A DNA stretch of 64,000 nt, taken from the NCBI GenBank assembly GCA_034231615.1, contig CM067298.1:4407834-4471833 (forward strand). The letters are read 5' to 3'. Of the stretch, positions 35,450 through 50,400 are shown piece after piece. Position 1 is the stretch's first letter. Every line of letters begins with the position of its first letter. The notes under the pieces are model-generated. The model was given only the letters and a program-made list of their open reading frames with translations, was not told the DNA's origin and ran no database searches. This DNA comes from Meghimatium bilineatum. Its lineage: Eukaryota > Mollusca > Gastropoda > Stylommatophora > Philomycidae. A program made the translations under genes and the position numbers.

Positions 35450-38400
35450 TCACACACACGCACGCGTTGTGTCCTTAATTATGAGTTCGTAGATGGCTAA
35501 TGAGCCCTATTCGAGCTGTAAATATCCTTGGACAGTTCGAACATGGAATGACCACTGTAGTCGGATCTTGGTCTATCCGTGACTTTCTAGCTACTCTCCG
35601 CTGTTGAGCTGCTACATTTCTCTTCTTTTCACAAGAAAAGATAATTAGAAAAGCCCTGTTAATACAAGTCCTAGTATTATTCCCTACATTATGGACGGGA
35701 TCAGAATAATACAAATCATACGTATAGTTTGTTTGCTCTCTGTCAAACTGTCAGTTTGACATGTTTTCTGTTAGGGAATATTGTGGACGCGGTGTATGAC
35801 GTGTGTGGTAAAGGCCGCTTGCTCTTGCTGTCACCATGGCATGTACAGAGTGATTGTTTTAAATTTACCAACTGGCAGAAAAACCCAGTCCTTGCTGGGA
35901 GTTGAACTGTGGACCTCATGATTGTGAAACCAATGCTCTAATCTAGTGAGGCCATGCACTAGAGTAGCTCTATAGTTGAATCAGCAAAGGTGAGGTAAAA
36001 GTAATCTGAGTTATGATTCAGCATGATAGCACATAGTTTCGTAAAAGTGCTCAGCTGCCTAATCATTGGTTGACTAGAAACCACCCGACTAGTGGGGCTT
36101 ACCGTACTTGCTCAGCAGCAATGGCGCCATTCCTTGACCTTCCCAGTGCATGAACCCTATTAGCATACTTCCTGATGTCTGGGTGAACCACAGGAGTAAT
36201 TTTGTATTTCAAAGCATGAATAATGAGTGGATTTGAAGTCTGTCTCTGCTGGTCAGAGGATGATAGACTTAACATTAGACTAAACTGCTCCCAAGTTGAA
36301 TCAGCTTTGAGATGATTTTTAATTGATAATGAAATATGAATGGATGATTTCTCACTCTATTCTCCAGGTTGTCATGTACATAAAGGCATCAAGGGAGACT
36401 CACTCTGGAGAACTAGCGTTGGTTGTCAGACCAAATGGTAAACTTTATGAGTTTGTCACTAGATGTTTAGTTGTTTAAGGGATGTTTATCTGTAGTTGAG
36501 AAATTTTTATGTTTGATGGAAGGAGGGGTTTACACATTGTATGAACAGTGCTAAATATTGTATGATAAATGGTTAAATGTTGTGTGGGCAATGTTTACAT
36601 GTTGTGTGGGCAATGTTTAGATGTGTGGGCAATGTTTAGATGTTGTGTGAGTGATGTTTAGATGTTGTGTGAGTGATGTTTCAATGTTGTGTGAGGGATG
36701 TTTAGATGTTGTGTGAGGGGTGTTTAGATGTTTTGTTAGTGGTGTTTAAATGTTCTGTGAGGGATGTTTAGATGTTTTGTTAGTGATGTTTAGATGTTGT
36801 GTGAGGGATGTTTAGATGTTTAGATGTTGTGTGAGGGATGTTTAGATGTGTGAGTGATGTTTAGATGTTGTGTGAGGGATGTTTAGATGTTGTGTGAGGG
36901 ATGTTTAGATGTGTGAGTGATGTTTAGATGTTGTGTGAGTGATGGGATTTGTGAGTAACTTGGTTTGTGAGTAGCTTGGTATGCTAGTAACTTGGTTTGT
37001 GAGTAGCTTGGTATGCTAGTAACTTGGTTTGTGAGTAGCTTGGTATGCTAGTAACTTGGTTTGCGAGTAGCTTGGTATGCTAGTAACTTGGTTTGCGAGT
37101 AGCTTGGTATGCTAGTAACTTGGTTATCGAGTGTTTGCAAGAGCAGCACAATTGTAAAATAATTGTTGACCTGATAAAAGAGAAATATCTGGCAATACAA
37201 GCACAGTTTTCCATGCAGTCTTACATAGTTCTTCTCTTTCTCTTGTACTGTGTGTGTGTGTGTGCGCGCACACACATGTGTGTGTGCACGTGTGTGTGTG
37301 TGCACGTGTGTGTGCGTGCACGTGTGCAGGCATACGTACGTGAATGGGTATGATTAACATACTCAACATGCATGCCAATGTTTCAATTTGTAAAGTTTTG
37401 TGACTGTGTGGGTATCACATTTTCATATTGTGTGGCTTATGTATGGAACTAATCGTCTGCGTTTCCATATTTCTAGTTGAACTAATCAATGGAATAACCA
37501 TGATGTCTAATTAGAATATTTACTAGGATGTATGAGTGCTTTTTATTATGAGCAAATTTCTGTTACACATTGTGCTCACAACCCAAAAGTGCTCACAACC
37601 CAAGAGTGCTCACAACCCAAGGGTGCTCACATCCCAAGGTTTGACTGCATTTGTATTTATCACCATCATGTGCCGTCTCCACAATTAAGATTTGCTGCAA
37701 CAGACCACCAACATCCTCTTGTCTCTTTCCTTAATAGTGCACTCTGCTAGACTAACCTGTTCATCTTGTTCTGTTTTCTCTCCCACTTGTATCTCTACCT
37801 TCCTCCTTACTTGCCTTCCCTCAACTTTACCCGTAAGTAAGGTCTTCAACGAGATGTCATGTCTTTTAATATGCCCAAAATACTTTGTTTTGTATTTATT
37901 TCCTTCATTACTTATTTTTTCATATGAAATATTTGTATTGTGAGTTACGGTACTAAGTTATGGACACACACATCTGATCCCCAGTTCATGTTAGTGAGGA
38001 CCAGGCAGATGAACCTGATTTCAGCTACATACCAGAGACCCATCAGATTGCTTCATCGTCATCTACAGGCACCACACTCGAGTCTTCTCTGATGCTTCTT
38101 CAGGAGAGTTTGGATAGTGGAGCAGCCATTGCCCAGTTTGAGGTAAAAATAGGAGCTGTGCTAGTGTGATGTTAGGTCATTCAACTCCTTACCAGCATAC
38201 ATGGTTTCACACCCACTTATTTGGTTTTAATTAAGTGGTTTACCAAGCCACCAGGACGTAGGGTACTAAAGCTCATGCTATGGAAAGGTCGAGGAATTGC
38301 GATACCAGTACTGAGCAAGTCTGGCAGTTTCTGGTCAGCCGCTGATTAGACAGATGACCACTTATAGGAAACCTTAGGAATTATAGGAATTCTTATGTTT

Positions 38401-41400
38401 AGGTAAGAATATATACATACATTCTGTGTACATATATCTAGGAGATATGTTTCATCTTCATAACTTCTCACATGGTTGTGCTTCTTGAGCAGGATGGTGC
38501 ACGGTTAGTGATCGCTGCAGTCATGGCCTAGCCTAGGGCATTCCACCTGCATAGAGGGGTCTAAAGCGGTGAAAACCAATGCCGGATCTATGCTACTGTC
38601 AGTGTCTCCTGATCGGCTGGCAGTCCTAGTTACTGTGCCATTATTGAGACAGACGACATCAGCGGATACCAACACGTCCTCGAAGTCTTCCCCTTGCTTG
38701 TTAATAATGTTGTTTCCCCACTGTGTTCCTCTGGCATTGAAGTCTCAGCAAAAAAACAATTTTCTTATCATTGTGCTTGAGTAAGCTATCCCACATCAAT
38801 TTATCTGTCTTGCTATTGCCAGCATACACATTTACAATGACCATAGGTACTGGCATTTATATCCGTACAGCATGAACTTGCATCTTGGTGCAGTTTAACT
38901 GATAATGTCCATCATGGAGGCCATTATACTGCTGCATACCAGGATTGCCTGACCAAGACAAGGCATACGTCCAAGGTGCTGCGAACTGAACCAGCCACCA
39001 TAGTGGAATGACAACATTGAGGAAGCATGAAGGAACAAAACGGTGGGCTGTCAAAGCGTGGAAGAAAACATGTAACTCCGACTGCACACCATCCAATAAT
39101 GTAACAGCATTGAAGCAGACTGTAGATGACACCATGTTGCTCTTCAAGACATGTGCTCAGCAAGCCAAAGAAGAAAGATGGAATGAATTCTGCAAGCAGA
39201 TCAGTTCAGATAAATCTCTCAAGATATTATGGTGTTTTCAGCAGAGCATAAACAGTACTGTCCAAAGAATCGATACCCCTAATTTTTAATCCACTGATCT
39301 GACATGGCAGAAACCAGACGAAGATAAAGGAGAAGCCCTTTCTTGAGCATTGCATCGAATATATAGAGAAACAGCAGATAAAATGGTTTGGACATCTTAT
39401 AAGGAAGAACGATCAACTTCCCATAAGAGCTTATAACAAGATGGAATCAGGATACAGAGCCAATGACAGACCTAGGAAAAGATGGATAGATAGCATCAAG
39501 ACCATCCTGAATAAACATGACCATACCTCAATCAGAGAAACAAACACACCTGGCTCTGGAACGCAGACTATATCTTCTTCAGAAACCCCAACACTCAATG
39601 GCAAATGTGGAAGCTTTGATAGCACCACCACCTGGGGATAAACAATAGACAATGGCAAGCGTGGAAGCTACGACAACTCCACCACTTGGGGATAGACTAT
39701 AGACAGCTGCAAGGGTGGAAGCTACGACAACTCCACCATCTGGGGATAGACTATAGACAGTGGCACGTGTGGAAGCTACAACAACTCCACCACCTGGGGA
39801 TAGACTATAGACAGTGGCACGTGTGGAAGCTACAACAACTCCACCACCTGGGGATAGACTATAGACAGCGGCAAGCGTGGAAGCTACAACTCCACCATCT
39901 GGGGATAGGCAATAGACAACGACATGCGTGGAAGCTACGACAACAACACCACCGTGGGATAGACTATAGACAATCTCTCTATCACACTTTGTGTACTCTT
40001 CTCTGCTTCTCTCTCCTTTTCTGTTTATCCCCATCTCCCTCTATATATCTTCTCCCTACCCTAGCCCTATAGGTATTACTTTCTATCTCCTCTCTCTAAC
40101 CGTATATATATTACTTTCTATATTCTCTAACACTATAAATATAACTTTTTATCTTTTCTCTCTCTAACGCTATAAACATTACTTTCTATTTTCTCCCATC
40201 ACTATCCCTATAAACATTACTTTCTATTTTCTCCCATCACTATCCCTATAAACATTACTTTCTCAACCTAATTCACGTCTTTCTACTTTGGTCACAGCAA
40301 TTGTACCGCAAGAAGCCAGGCTTGACTTTTAATGCAGCTCGTCTGGATAGCAATATCAATAAAAACAGATACAGGGATATATCACCGTGTAAGTATTGCT
40401 CAGCTCTCTGCCCGCTTCCTCGCAAACAACATGGGGATACTTTTCTCCAAGATTTATTAATTCATGTAGCAATGTTCTTAGGATTTTTCTCGGGGTGTCA
40501 GAAAGATACCTCTTCAGTTGGGAAAGGAGGAAAAGTCATAAGGGCTCAATTCCTGTGATTAGAGGTTAATAACCTTCCCACGGATCTGCAAAGAATATTA
40601 AGCCTACACACATATCAGATCTTGTAGTGTGAGTTCCAGAAACAAGGTTTATAGAAATGTGATCAATGTTCAGGTTTTGGTTAGATCTATAGGTGAAAAC
40701 CAAAAGTAATTCCAGATGTGAGTTTATGTGGTAGAAATTCTGAATTGTTTGACCACAGTCCTCATATATGTGTTGTTTGCTTTCCTCAACATTATCTGGT
40801 ACTTTATGATTGGTAGCCTTGAGTGCATGCCATCTTCAACTTGATTGTGATTGGTAGCCTTGAGAGATTGCCATCTTCAACTTGATTGTGTTTGGTAGCC
40901 TTGATAGATTGCCATCTTCAACTTGATTGTGATTGGTAGCCTTGAGAGATTGCCATCTTCAACGTGATTGTGATTGGTAGCCTTGAGAGATTGCCATCTT
41001 CAACTTGATTGTGATTGGTAGCCTTGAGAGATTGCCATCTTCAACTTGATTGTGATTGGTAGCCTTGAGAGATTGCCATCTTCAACTTGATTGTGATTGG
41101 TAGCCTTGAGAGATTGCCATCTTCAACTTGATTGTGTTTGGTAGCCTTGAGAGATTGCCATCTTCAACTTGATTGTGGCTAGTCTTAAATTGTGCATGCC
41201 TATATTCTCCACAGTTCTAATGAAACATTTGGGGAAATCTTGATAGCAGACTTTGAGAGTTTATTGCGAAACAAGATGTTTGTATCTTGCAATGTCTGAC
41301 ATCTATGTGGTAGCCAGGCTTGGACTTCTATTTCTGGGCGCAAAAATTAGTGTACTATGTAGGATGCTTCTAAGAAAAGTTAGAAAATTGGCTGACAACT

Positions 41401-44400
41401 TGTCATCTATGTAAATATCATCATTGTTAGTGTCTGACTTTTGTCTTCTATCAAATAATCCCTTTGGCTGAGGTAGAGTTGCAGGCACTACAAACCATGT
41501 AGGTGATGGGGAATGCTAGATGTGACATCATTGCAAATAGGTCAATAAATCTGACAGAAGAATGATGAGATAGTTGGTCTAGAAATGTGTGCTGTGCTTC
41601 TGGCAGGATGTGGTAATCCTGGGATACTGGTGCACCCCTGTGGAGACTAAACATGCTTCCATTACATAATCTCTTTAGTTGTTAGAAAGTAGCTCTTGAC
41701 AGCCCATATTCTGTCTGACAAAATCATGATGATGACCATTTGATGGTCACTGTCAGATGATGATAAGAATTTGTAAGAGTCTTCTACATAACACCATGCC
41801 ATGTCTTTGACACTTTTTATGAGTCCGGGTGTCACCTGAGTTACACAACTGAAAAGAACCTGCACTGTTGACAGAAAGTCTATAAGCTGTCACGAGTAAC
41901 CTGCTCACAGCTAAAGGGATTATTTCATCATCATCATGTGTCATCCTCATAATTAACTCATGTAATTGAAGCTAACACAAAGATACAGAAATATGCATAA
42001 CACCAACACATGTGTAGACAGTGTGACACAGCTCACCATCATACAAACACATGTGTAGACAGTGTGACACAGCTCACCATCATACAAACACATGTATAGA
42101 CAGTGTAACACAGCTCAGCATGCACATTCAGGAGACTTATTAGCAGGTGATTTCTACTTTTATAATCATTTTGATTGATTATTAATCTTACCAAATACAA
42201 TGTCTGAACCATTTCAAAGTTGATAACATACCCTATTGAAGACATAGCAGTGTAGCATGTGTTTAAAGTAGTGATTTTTTAAGGCAAGATCTTGTTCATT
42301 AATCACATGATGATGATTGCCATTTGTTACATCTCCTTTATCAAATTCAGCTAGAGTTATGTCCTTGACTACAAGTTTGTAGATGGGTAATAAGCCCTAT
42401 ACTGGCCGAAAATGTCCTTAAGCATTTTAGGCATGAGGTGACCACTGTAAAATTGTGTGTGTCCCTTCGAGTGAATTTTTGTGAATGTGAAAATGACTCA
42501 CACTGAGGATTCAGATATATGTGTGGAGTTGTTCACAGCATCAGCCTCAATCTTTGTCGGACATCATTTTACACCAGTGTCAAGACGAATCAAAACATCA
42601 GCCTCAATCTTTGTCGGACATCATTTTACACCAGTGTCAAGACGAATCAAAACATCAGCCTCAATCTTTGTCGGACATCATTTTACACCAGTGTCAAGAC
42701 GAATCAAAACATCAGCCTCAATCTTTGTCGGACATCATTTTACACCAGTGTCAAGACGAATCACAACATCAGCCTCAATCTTAGTCGGACATCATTTTAC
42801 ACCAGTGTCAAGACGAATCAAAACATCAGCCTCAATCTTTGTCGGACATCATTTTACACCAGTGTCAAGACGAATCAAAACATCAGCCTCAATCTTTGTC
42901 GGACATCATTTTACACCAGTGTCAAGACGAATCACAACATCAGCCTCAATCTTTGTCGGACATCATTTTACACCAGTGTCAAGACGAATCAAAACATCAG
43001 CCTCAATCTTTGTCGGACATCATTTTACACCAGTGTCAAGACGAATCACATCAGCCTCAATATTTGTCGGACATCATTTTACACCAGTGTCAAGACGAAT
43101 CACAACATCAGCCTCAATCTTTGTCGGACATCATTTTACACCAGTGTCAAGACGAATCACAACATCAGCCTCAATCTTTGTCGGACATCATTTTACACCA
43201 GTGTCAAGACGAATCACAACATCAGCCTCAATCTTTGTCGGACATCATTTTACACCAGTGTCAAGACGAATCACAACATCAGCCTCAATCTTTGTCGGAC
43301 ATCATTTTACACCAGTGTCAAGACGAATCAAAACATCAGCCTCAATATTTGTCGGACATCAATTTACACCAGTGTCAAGACGAACCAAAACATCAGCCTC
43401 AATCTTTGTCTGACATCATTTTACACCAGTGTCAAGACGAATCAAAACATCAGCCTCAATCTTTGTCGGACATCATTTTACACCAGTGTCAAGACGAATC
43501 AAAACATCAGCCTCAATCTTTGTCGGACATCATTTGACACCAGTGTCAAGATGAATTGAGATGACTATACAATATAAATATGTTTAGTAGGTTGTCATTG
43601 CTTTCTTAACAGTTGCCTGTGACATGGTGTGAACCAGACCATCCGAGATGAACTCTGTACCACTCTGCCACAGAGATGGGAAAGAACTTCTCATAGAGAA
43701 GATAATGTGGGTGTGCTTGTAGTGCTCTGACAGACCACACGAAACTGTGTACTCTATGTCTCCTTACTATCACATATTCTTGCACATACCTACATATTCT
43801 TGCACATACCTACATATTCTTGCACATACCTGCATGTGATAGTTGTTGCATAATTTTATTTCAGATGATGTCACAAGGGTAGTTTTGAAAAATAAAGCAT
43901 CTGGTGATTACATCAATGCCAACTTTGTCAATGTAAGTGTCACCTATTTGTTTCAGGGGCGTGACACGGTAGCAAAGAATAGCACCACTATTTACCTCCC
44001 ATGCATATCGTAAGAGGCTACTAAGAAGATTACGGGACAGAGTTGGCCGTCTTATCTCATATTGTGTTAAAGTGAAGTCAGAAGCAATGCTAAAGTTGGA
44101 TGTATCAAGCTGAAATACACAGAGATCATTGCAAAGCTGTAAACCGCGGCACATGCTGCATTCCATTCTCTGGACTACATCCTGCTAATCAGCAGGAGTT
44201 TGAGACATTCCGTTCTCTGGACTATATCCTGCTAATCAGCAGGAGTTTGAGACATTCCGTTCTCTGGACTATATCCTGCTAATCAGCAGGAGTTTGAGAC
44301 ATTCCGTTCTCTGGACTATATCTTGCTAGTCTGCAGGAGTTTGAGACATTCCGTTCTCTGGACTATATCTTGCTAGTCTGCAGGAGTTTGAGACATTCCG

Positions 44401-47400
44401 TTCTCTGGACTATATCTTGCTAGTCTGCAGGAGTTTGAGAATACAGAAGATGTGTGTGCTGTGTCAACATACTATAAATGTATGGACAGGAAGGCACATT
44501 TTCAAATACATTTCTTCAGCGTTCATTCTCCAGCTTCTGCTGGGTCTCTTCCTGTAGCAGGAACATGGCCATACTAGATTTCCAGCAGGATGTAGTCCAG
44601 AGAATGTAAATATGTTGTTACCATTTTATTTGCGACAATGGCTCGACATATCCAGCTTGTGTGGAAAAAAATACAGTTCAGAAATAGAGAGAAAAATTCC
44701 TGAATTGACAGAGTACATGAGGCAGAAACTATTGTTCTGAAGTTAGATTCATATGTCCCTTTTTTGTTGTTTGTAACTGTAATTTAGACCCATATTTCTG
44801 CTCTTTATAATTGTTGTTCTGTAGAAATTTTCTTTTAGTTTCTTTCTGTTGCCTATTGCTACCTGTTTATATTGCGAAAGATTAAACAAATATACAGAAT
44901 AGACATTTGGACCACATTCCTTCATGGAAGAAATACACAGAATAGATATTTGGACCACATTCCTTTCATTGAACACATATACAGAATAGACATTTGGACC
45001 ACATTACTTTCATGGAACACATATACAGAATAGACATTTGGACCACATTACTTTCATGGAACAAATACACAGAATAGACATTTGGACCACATTAATTTCA
45101 TTTGTTCAATGTAAAACCTGGACCCTTTTATAATTTTTATGTTTTTACTTGCGATGGATAATTTTTGTGTGTTTACTTGCGAAATTTTGGACAATAGATA
45201 ATCATGATAGTAAATAATCAGAGGCAACAGAGATGTGCTTCTATAGAAAAAAGCTGAGAGTATCTTAGACGGACAGCTAGAAAGACTAACAAAGAGGGGA
45301 TGTAAGAGTGTATCGTAGATGGTCAGCTAGAAAGACTAACAAAGAGGGGATGTAAGAGTGTATCGTAGACGGACAGCTAGAAAGACTAACAAAGAGGGGA
45401 TGTAAGAGTGTATCGTAGATGGTCAGCTAGAAAGACTAACAAAGAGGGGAAGTAAGAGTCAAATACGAGACATGGCGTACTTAATAATATCAGAAAGAGA
45501 GATCATCTTAATTTCTTGGAGATGTTTTGAGACAAGGAGGTCTGGAGAGCATAGTTACAACAGGCAAGAGATGGGATGATCATGTGAGAAAATATTTGTC
45601 TGACATCATAGCATGACAAAAAGTCAACAACGAGACTCATAAAAGATATTGGAAATAGAAATTTGTGATGATCCGTGACCACCTACGCTAGTCTGCAAGG
45701 CACATGTTGATGATATTTACTTTCCTAATAGTGCAGAATTTTACTCTAGTCTTGTACTGATACATTACAAGTGTAACGACCAACAATTCACTCCATTCTC
45801 TGGATTACATCCTGCTAATTTGCAGGAGTTTGAGAATTACACAAACAAAGAAAATATGACAGATATTTCATTGAAAACCAAACTGGAAGGTAAAGTTGAA
45901 GATCTGTAGGTGAGAGGGATATATGTCTTAGAAGTCAGTGGACCAGATTGAGAGCTTGACCACTAACTACTTGTCAGTGGACCACGTCGAGAGCTTGACA
46001 ACCAACAGCTGGTCAGGGTGAAACCATCAACTCTAGATACAGAACAAATTGGAGATAATTTGCTGCCAATCTTTAATATGGACACTACACTTGATGTAAT
46101 CTGATTGGCTGTGATGTAATATGATTGGCCGTGATGTAATCTGATTGGCTGTGATGTAATATGATTGGCCGTGATGTGATCTGATTGGCTGTCACTTGTC
46201 ATGATGTAATACTAGCATTGTTATGTTTATTAGTTATAGACCAAATTGTTTTCTTACTGTTCATTTCTCTCACGTTATTTGATACAGATGGAAATACCTG
46301 GTTCAGGTATTGTCAACAGGTACATCGCTGCACAGGGTCCATTAATCAACACGTGTAATGATTTCTGGCAGGTTAGTTTCTGAACTGATTATATTATTTC
46401 TTTCTTGTTTTAGCTTCATTTAGATACTTTGATTATCTACCCACTTTAAAAAAAAGCAGAATTTCTGATGTTGTTTTAGTTGTTCTTGTGGCATATTGAA
46501 CCAGGCTGGTCATCACTTTGCACATACATTACTTTGCACATACATCACATGTACTTCCCAGTCAAACACCAAGGGGAACAATGCTTGTTGATGAAGCTAA
46601 ACTCACACATCATTTATTGCAGCGCCAAGTTATAACTTTCATATGAGACATTATTTTCATGGGAGACGTTATTTTAGTGGAAGATGTTACTTTCACGTGA
46701 AATATTATTTTCATAGGAGACAATATTTTTATGGGAGATGTTACTTTCACGTGAAGATGTAATTTTCATGTGAGATATTATTTTAATACTTTACAGTCTT
46801 AGTTCGTGCTAGCTTGTATTCTGTATATGTTGCCTGATGATTCTTGATTCCATTGCCTGATGAGTCCTTGTGACTGAAATATTGATTTGACTTGTTATAC
46901 ATTGTAAAACTATCAAAATTTGTGTTTTGATCTTTCCTTTCTTTTATCGATGTACTTAAGCATGCGGTTGCATCTGTGGGTCTCACCAATGGCCCATTAG
47001 AGAAACCACCAATGCAACATAAAACCTTAGTAGATGACATATCATTAAATTGAGGCTCTCTTACTGAAGCTTTGTAGAATGTCATCTATACAATTATAGA
47101 TCCCCTCTGAGTAGAAGGCTCTTTCAGTAGGCACTGCATGAATTTGAAAGCTGAAGTCTCCTGCGTATTAAATAAAGTTCAGAAAAACTACCCCACTGCC
47201 ATAGGAAGTAAGAGCGAATTGCTCACAATTCATAGAATTCTCAAACAAACAATAATCTATGTAGTTTTACTACAGTTGACCACAGTGCCTCTTTTAACCA
47301 CTTAGTTGCGCTGAGTACAAAAGCTCAAATCGTAACTGCAGTGCAGGGAAATTTCAAGAGTTGTTAAATTTTATTCCTCTAACCAATTTGCCCACTGAAT

Positions 47401-50400
47401 TTTCACATTAAAGAATTGGAATTTAGTACTATTATTACTGTATATGCTCTAATTTATGAATTTACTAGCATAATGGTTCTTTATATTATGGAGAATATAT
47501 GAAAACCTTTATATACATTCATCTCGCATAATGAGACATTATTTCAATCAAATAGACTTAATCGTAACAACCCGTTTTATTTTGGACTCAAAATTTTTGT
47601 ATCAGCATATTTATTTGTCACATGACAAATATCTTGTATAATAGTATCATGTGATTCACATTCAAGGATTCTGAAAATGTGTGCATGATCAATGTTTTGA
47701 ATCATTATTATTGACAAAAAAAGAAAATGTTTACCTTACCGTATCACGAATTTGAAACACATGCACTGCATATAGGGCCTATTATCTGAATTACCAATTT
47801 AGTACTAGTATCACAATGTAAATTAACACTTTCTAAATCATTTCCTGAATCAGATAATGAATGTTAGAATTATCAGAGAAACTTTCTACCAAATGTTTAT
47901 CATTTCAAATTCATTGAGTGTAAGTTGCACCATAGTGTCAAGGAAAAATGGCTACATAAAGAAATGCCACTATTCTCAACACACAAAAAAGTAGTAATTA
48001 TGTTTCCAAACATGTGCAAATATGGAATTTCAATTGTTTGATGACCTTTAGGAAGCTTGAACTAGCTAATCAGAGTATTTGAACACTTTGAGGTGCTTTC
48101 AGGGATAAATTATATGAATTCATGGCCCATCACTCCATAAGGAGGTGTCCGCAAAATAGAGGCAATCTGTCATTGTATCCTTAAGAATTCCTCCGCAGGG
48201 TTAAATAAGGAAGTCTGTTGGATTTCAGTTTGCAACAATGAGTAATATATTTTTGGTATGTTATAGGCCTATATGTCAAGTCTGAGTGAGATATTCTTGT
48301 TATATGTGTCAGGTCTGAGAAAATATAGTTGTTATTATGTCAAGTCTGTGTATTTCATATATATACAGACTTGACATAATAACATCAAGAAATGGACAGG
48401 ACAAGATATTTCCACTCTCATCTGCATTGCTGAGGATAGAATTTGCTGGAGGATTCTGTGTGCTGAAGCATCCAATATGCTACCCCTACGACCTGAAGGG
48501 TTACGGGTTTATTGATATATATATATGTCAAGTCTAAAAAATATACCGGGTATTGTTATATAGGCCCTATGTAAAGAGCAAATATTGTTGTTATATTTTT
48601 ATACATGTCATGTCTAAGTGAAGAACTATTTCTTGTATGTTCTTGTATCAACTCTGAGTGAGGAATATTTTTGTTGTATGTCAGGTCTGAGTGAGAAAAT
48701 ATTCTTGTATGTTATATGTCAAGTCTGAGTGAGGTAATATTCTTACTGTATGTTATATATGTCAAGATCGGGTGAGGACATTTTCTTTTATATGTCATGT
48801 CCAAGTCAGGACATTTTCTTGTAATGCGTTTGTAGATGCGAATTGGGGTCTCTCCTTCAGCATTGAGAAATTCTATGACATATCGATGTTTTAACCATAC
48901 TTCTTTGGCAGCCATTTTTAAACGGTCACAGTTTTGCAATCTGTTAATGAAACAGGTTGGTTATGCTATACAGTGCAAAAAACACTTGGTTATTTTCGAA
49001 AAATTAACAAATTACACACCTCTAAAGTACTGAGATAAAAATTAGTAGGCATTACTGATTTACCATCCCTCAGTCAAGTCCAAGTCAGGACATTTTCTTG
49101 TGTATTAAATATGTCAGGTACGAGTGAGGACATTGTCTTGTTTTTTTTATTTATTTGTCGTCATAGAATTTTTCTTGTATGTTATTTGTCAAGTTCGAGT
49201 CAAGGACATCTCTTGTATGTTATATATGCTAAAACATTGAATACTTCAATTGTAATGTTCCAGATGATATGGGAACAACAGTCAAGTCTGGTGGTCATGT
49301 TGACAACAAAAGTCGAACGAGGCAGAGTAAAGTGTCACCAGTACTGGCCTCAGCTCTACGAGACAGAAGACTTTGGATCGCTTCAGGTCACATGTGTCAA
49401 GGAGGAAGATACTCACTCGTTTGCTTTCCGAGAATTTAACTTAACACACGTAGAGACTGGGGAAGAAAGACATATTAGACATATGCAGTACATCGCTTGG
49501 CCAGATCACGGAGTGCCTGATGACCCTAGTGATTTCCTGAACTTTATTGCACGAGTTCGCCAGAATCGAGAAGGAATGGTTGAACCTACTGTTGTTCACT
49601 GCAGGTCTGGATGACATTTTTAGATTAGTTCTATTTATCATCCTTATTCACTTTTAGTTCTATTTATCATCCTTGTTCACTTTTAATTCTATTTATAATC
49701 CTTGTTATAAGGTATCAGTTGCAGAACAGGAAGTACAATTAATTAGAACAAGGATATTCACTGCAGCAATCTATGGTTGTAAAACTTCATTGTCTGCAGT
49801 GTTTCCTTCTCAAACTCCCGCTGGTTCTCTTGTGTAACAGGACAATCGTCTCTCTAGTTTTCCAGCAGAATGTAGTCCAGATATTAGAAATGCGTTGTGT
49901 CACTGTTGTATTTGCGCCCTATGTCCTGACACATCCGTTGTGGACAGAATGGTTGTTAAACATGTACAGTAAATAAGTTAGCAGGAAGAATAAATAGCTT
50001 CCTTCAAGATCAGTTGCTACAGAAAGAATATGAGAATACCATGGACGGAGAAAAAAATCAAACTAAGAAGTGAGAACAAGGGTAATCATCGAAGATGGCT
50101 GGATTATTAATTATAACAAGAAAGTTGAGATTCCTTTGAACATAACAAGAGACGTAATGGTATATAAAGATGAATGATAGAAAGCATGGTCAATTGTAAC
50201 AGAGGCAGAGGTCGACCAATAATTTTAGAAAGTAAGTTGTGTCTCGCTACATGTCCAAACCAAACATGTTTATGCTGTTTCCTCACTACCAAAAGTGTTT
50301 TTTTGATATCCTGCAAGTTTGTTTATTTGCTGCTGGACAAATATATCTGTCTTTTGTTCTATAAAGCTAATTTTTAATAAACGTCTGTAGCACTAGTATT

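Noticed and set aside
35860..35960. Functional tRNA gene
   Set aside because: A- and B-box-like words are present but no full cloverleaf with matched acceptor stem could be drawn; SINE head is the better reading.
42481..43559. Three overlapping plus frames of 232-346 codons
   Set aside because: 57 bp array in an intron; all three frames are open equally and none is joined to the PTP exons by needed splice sites.
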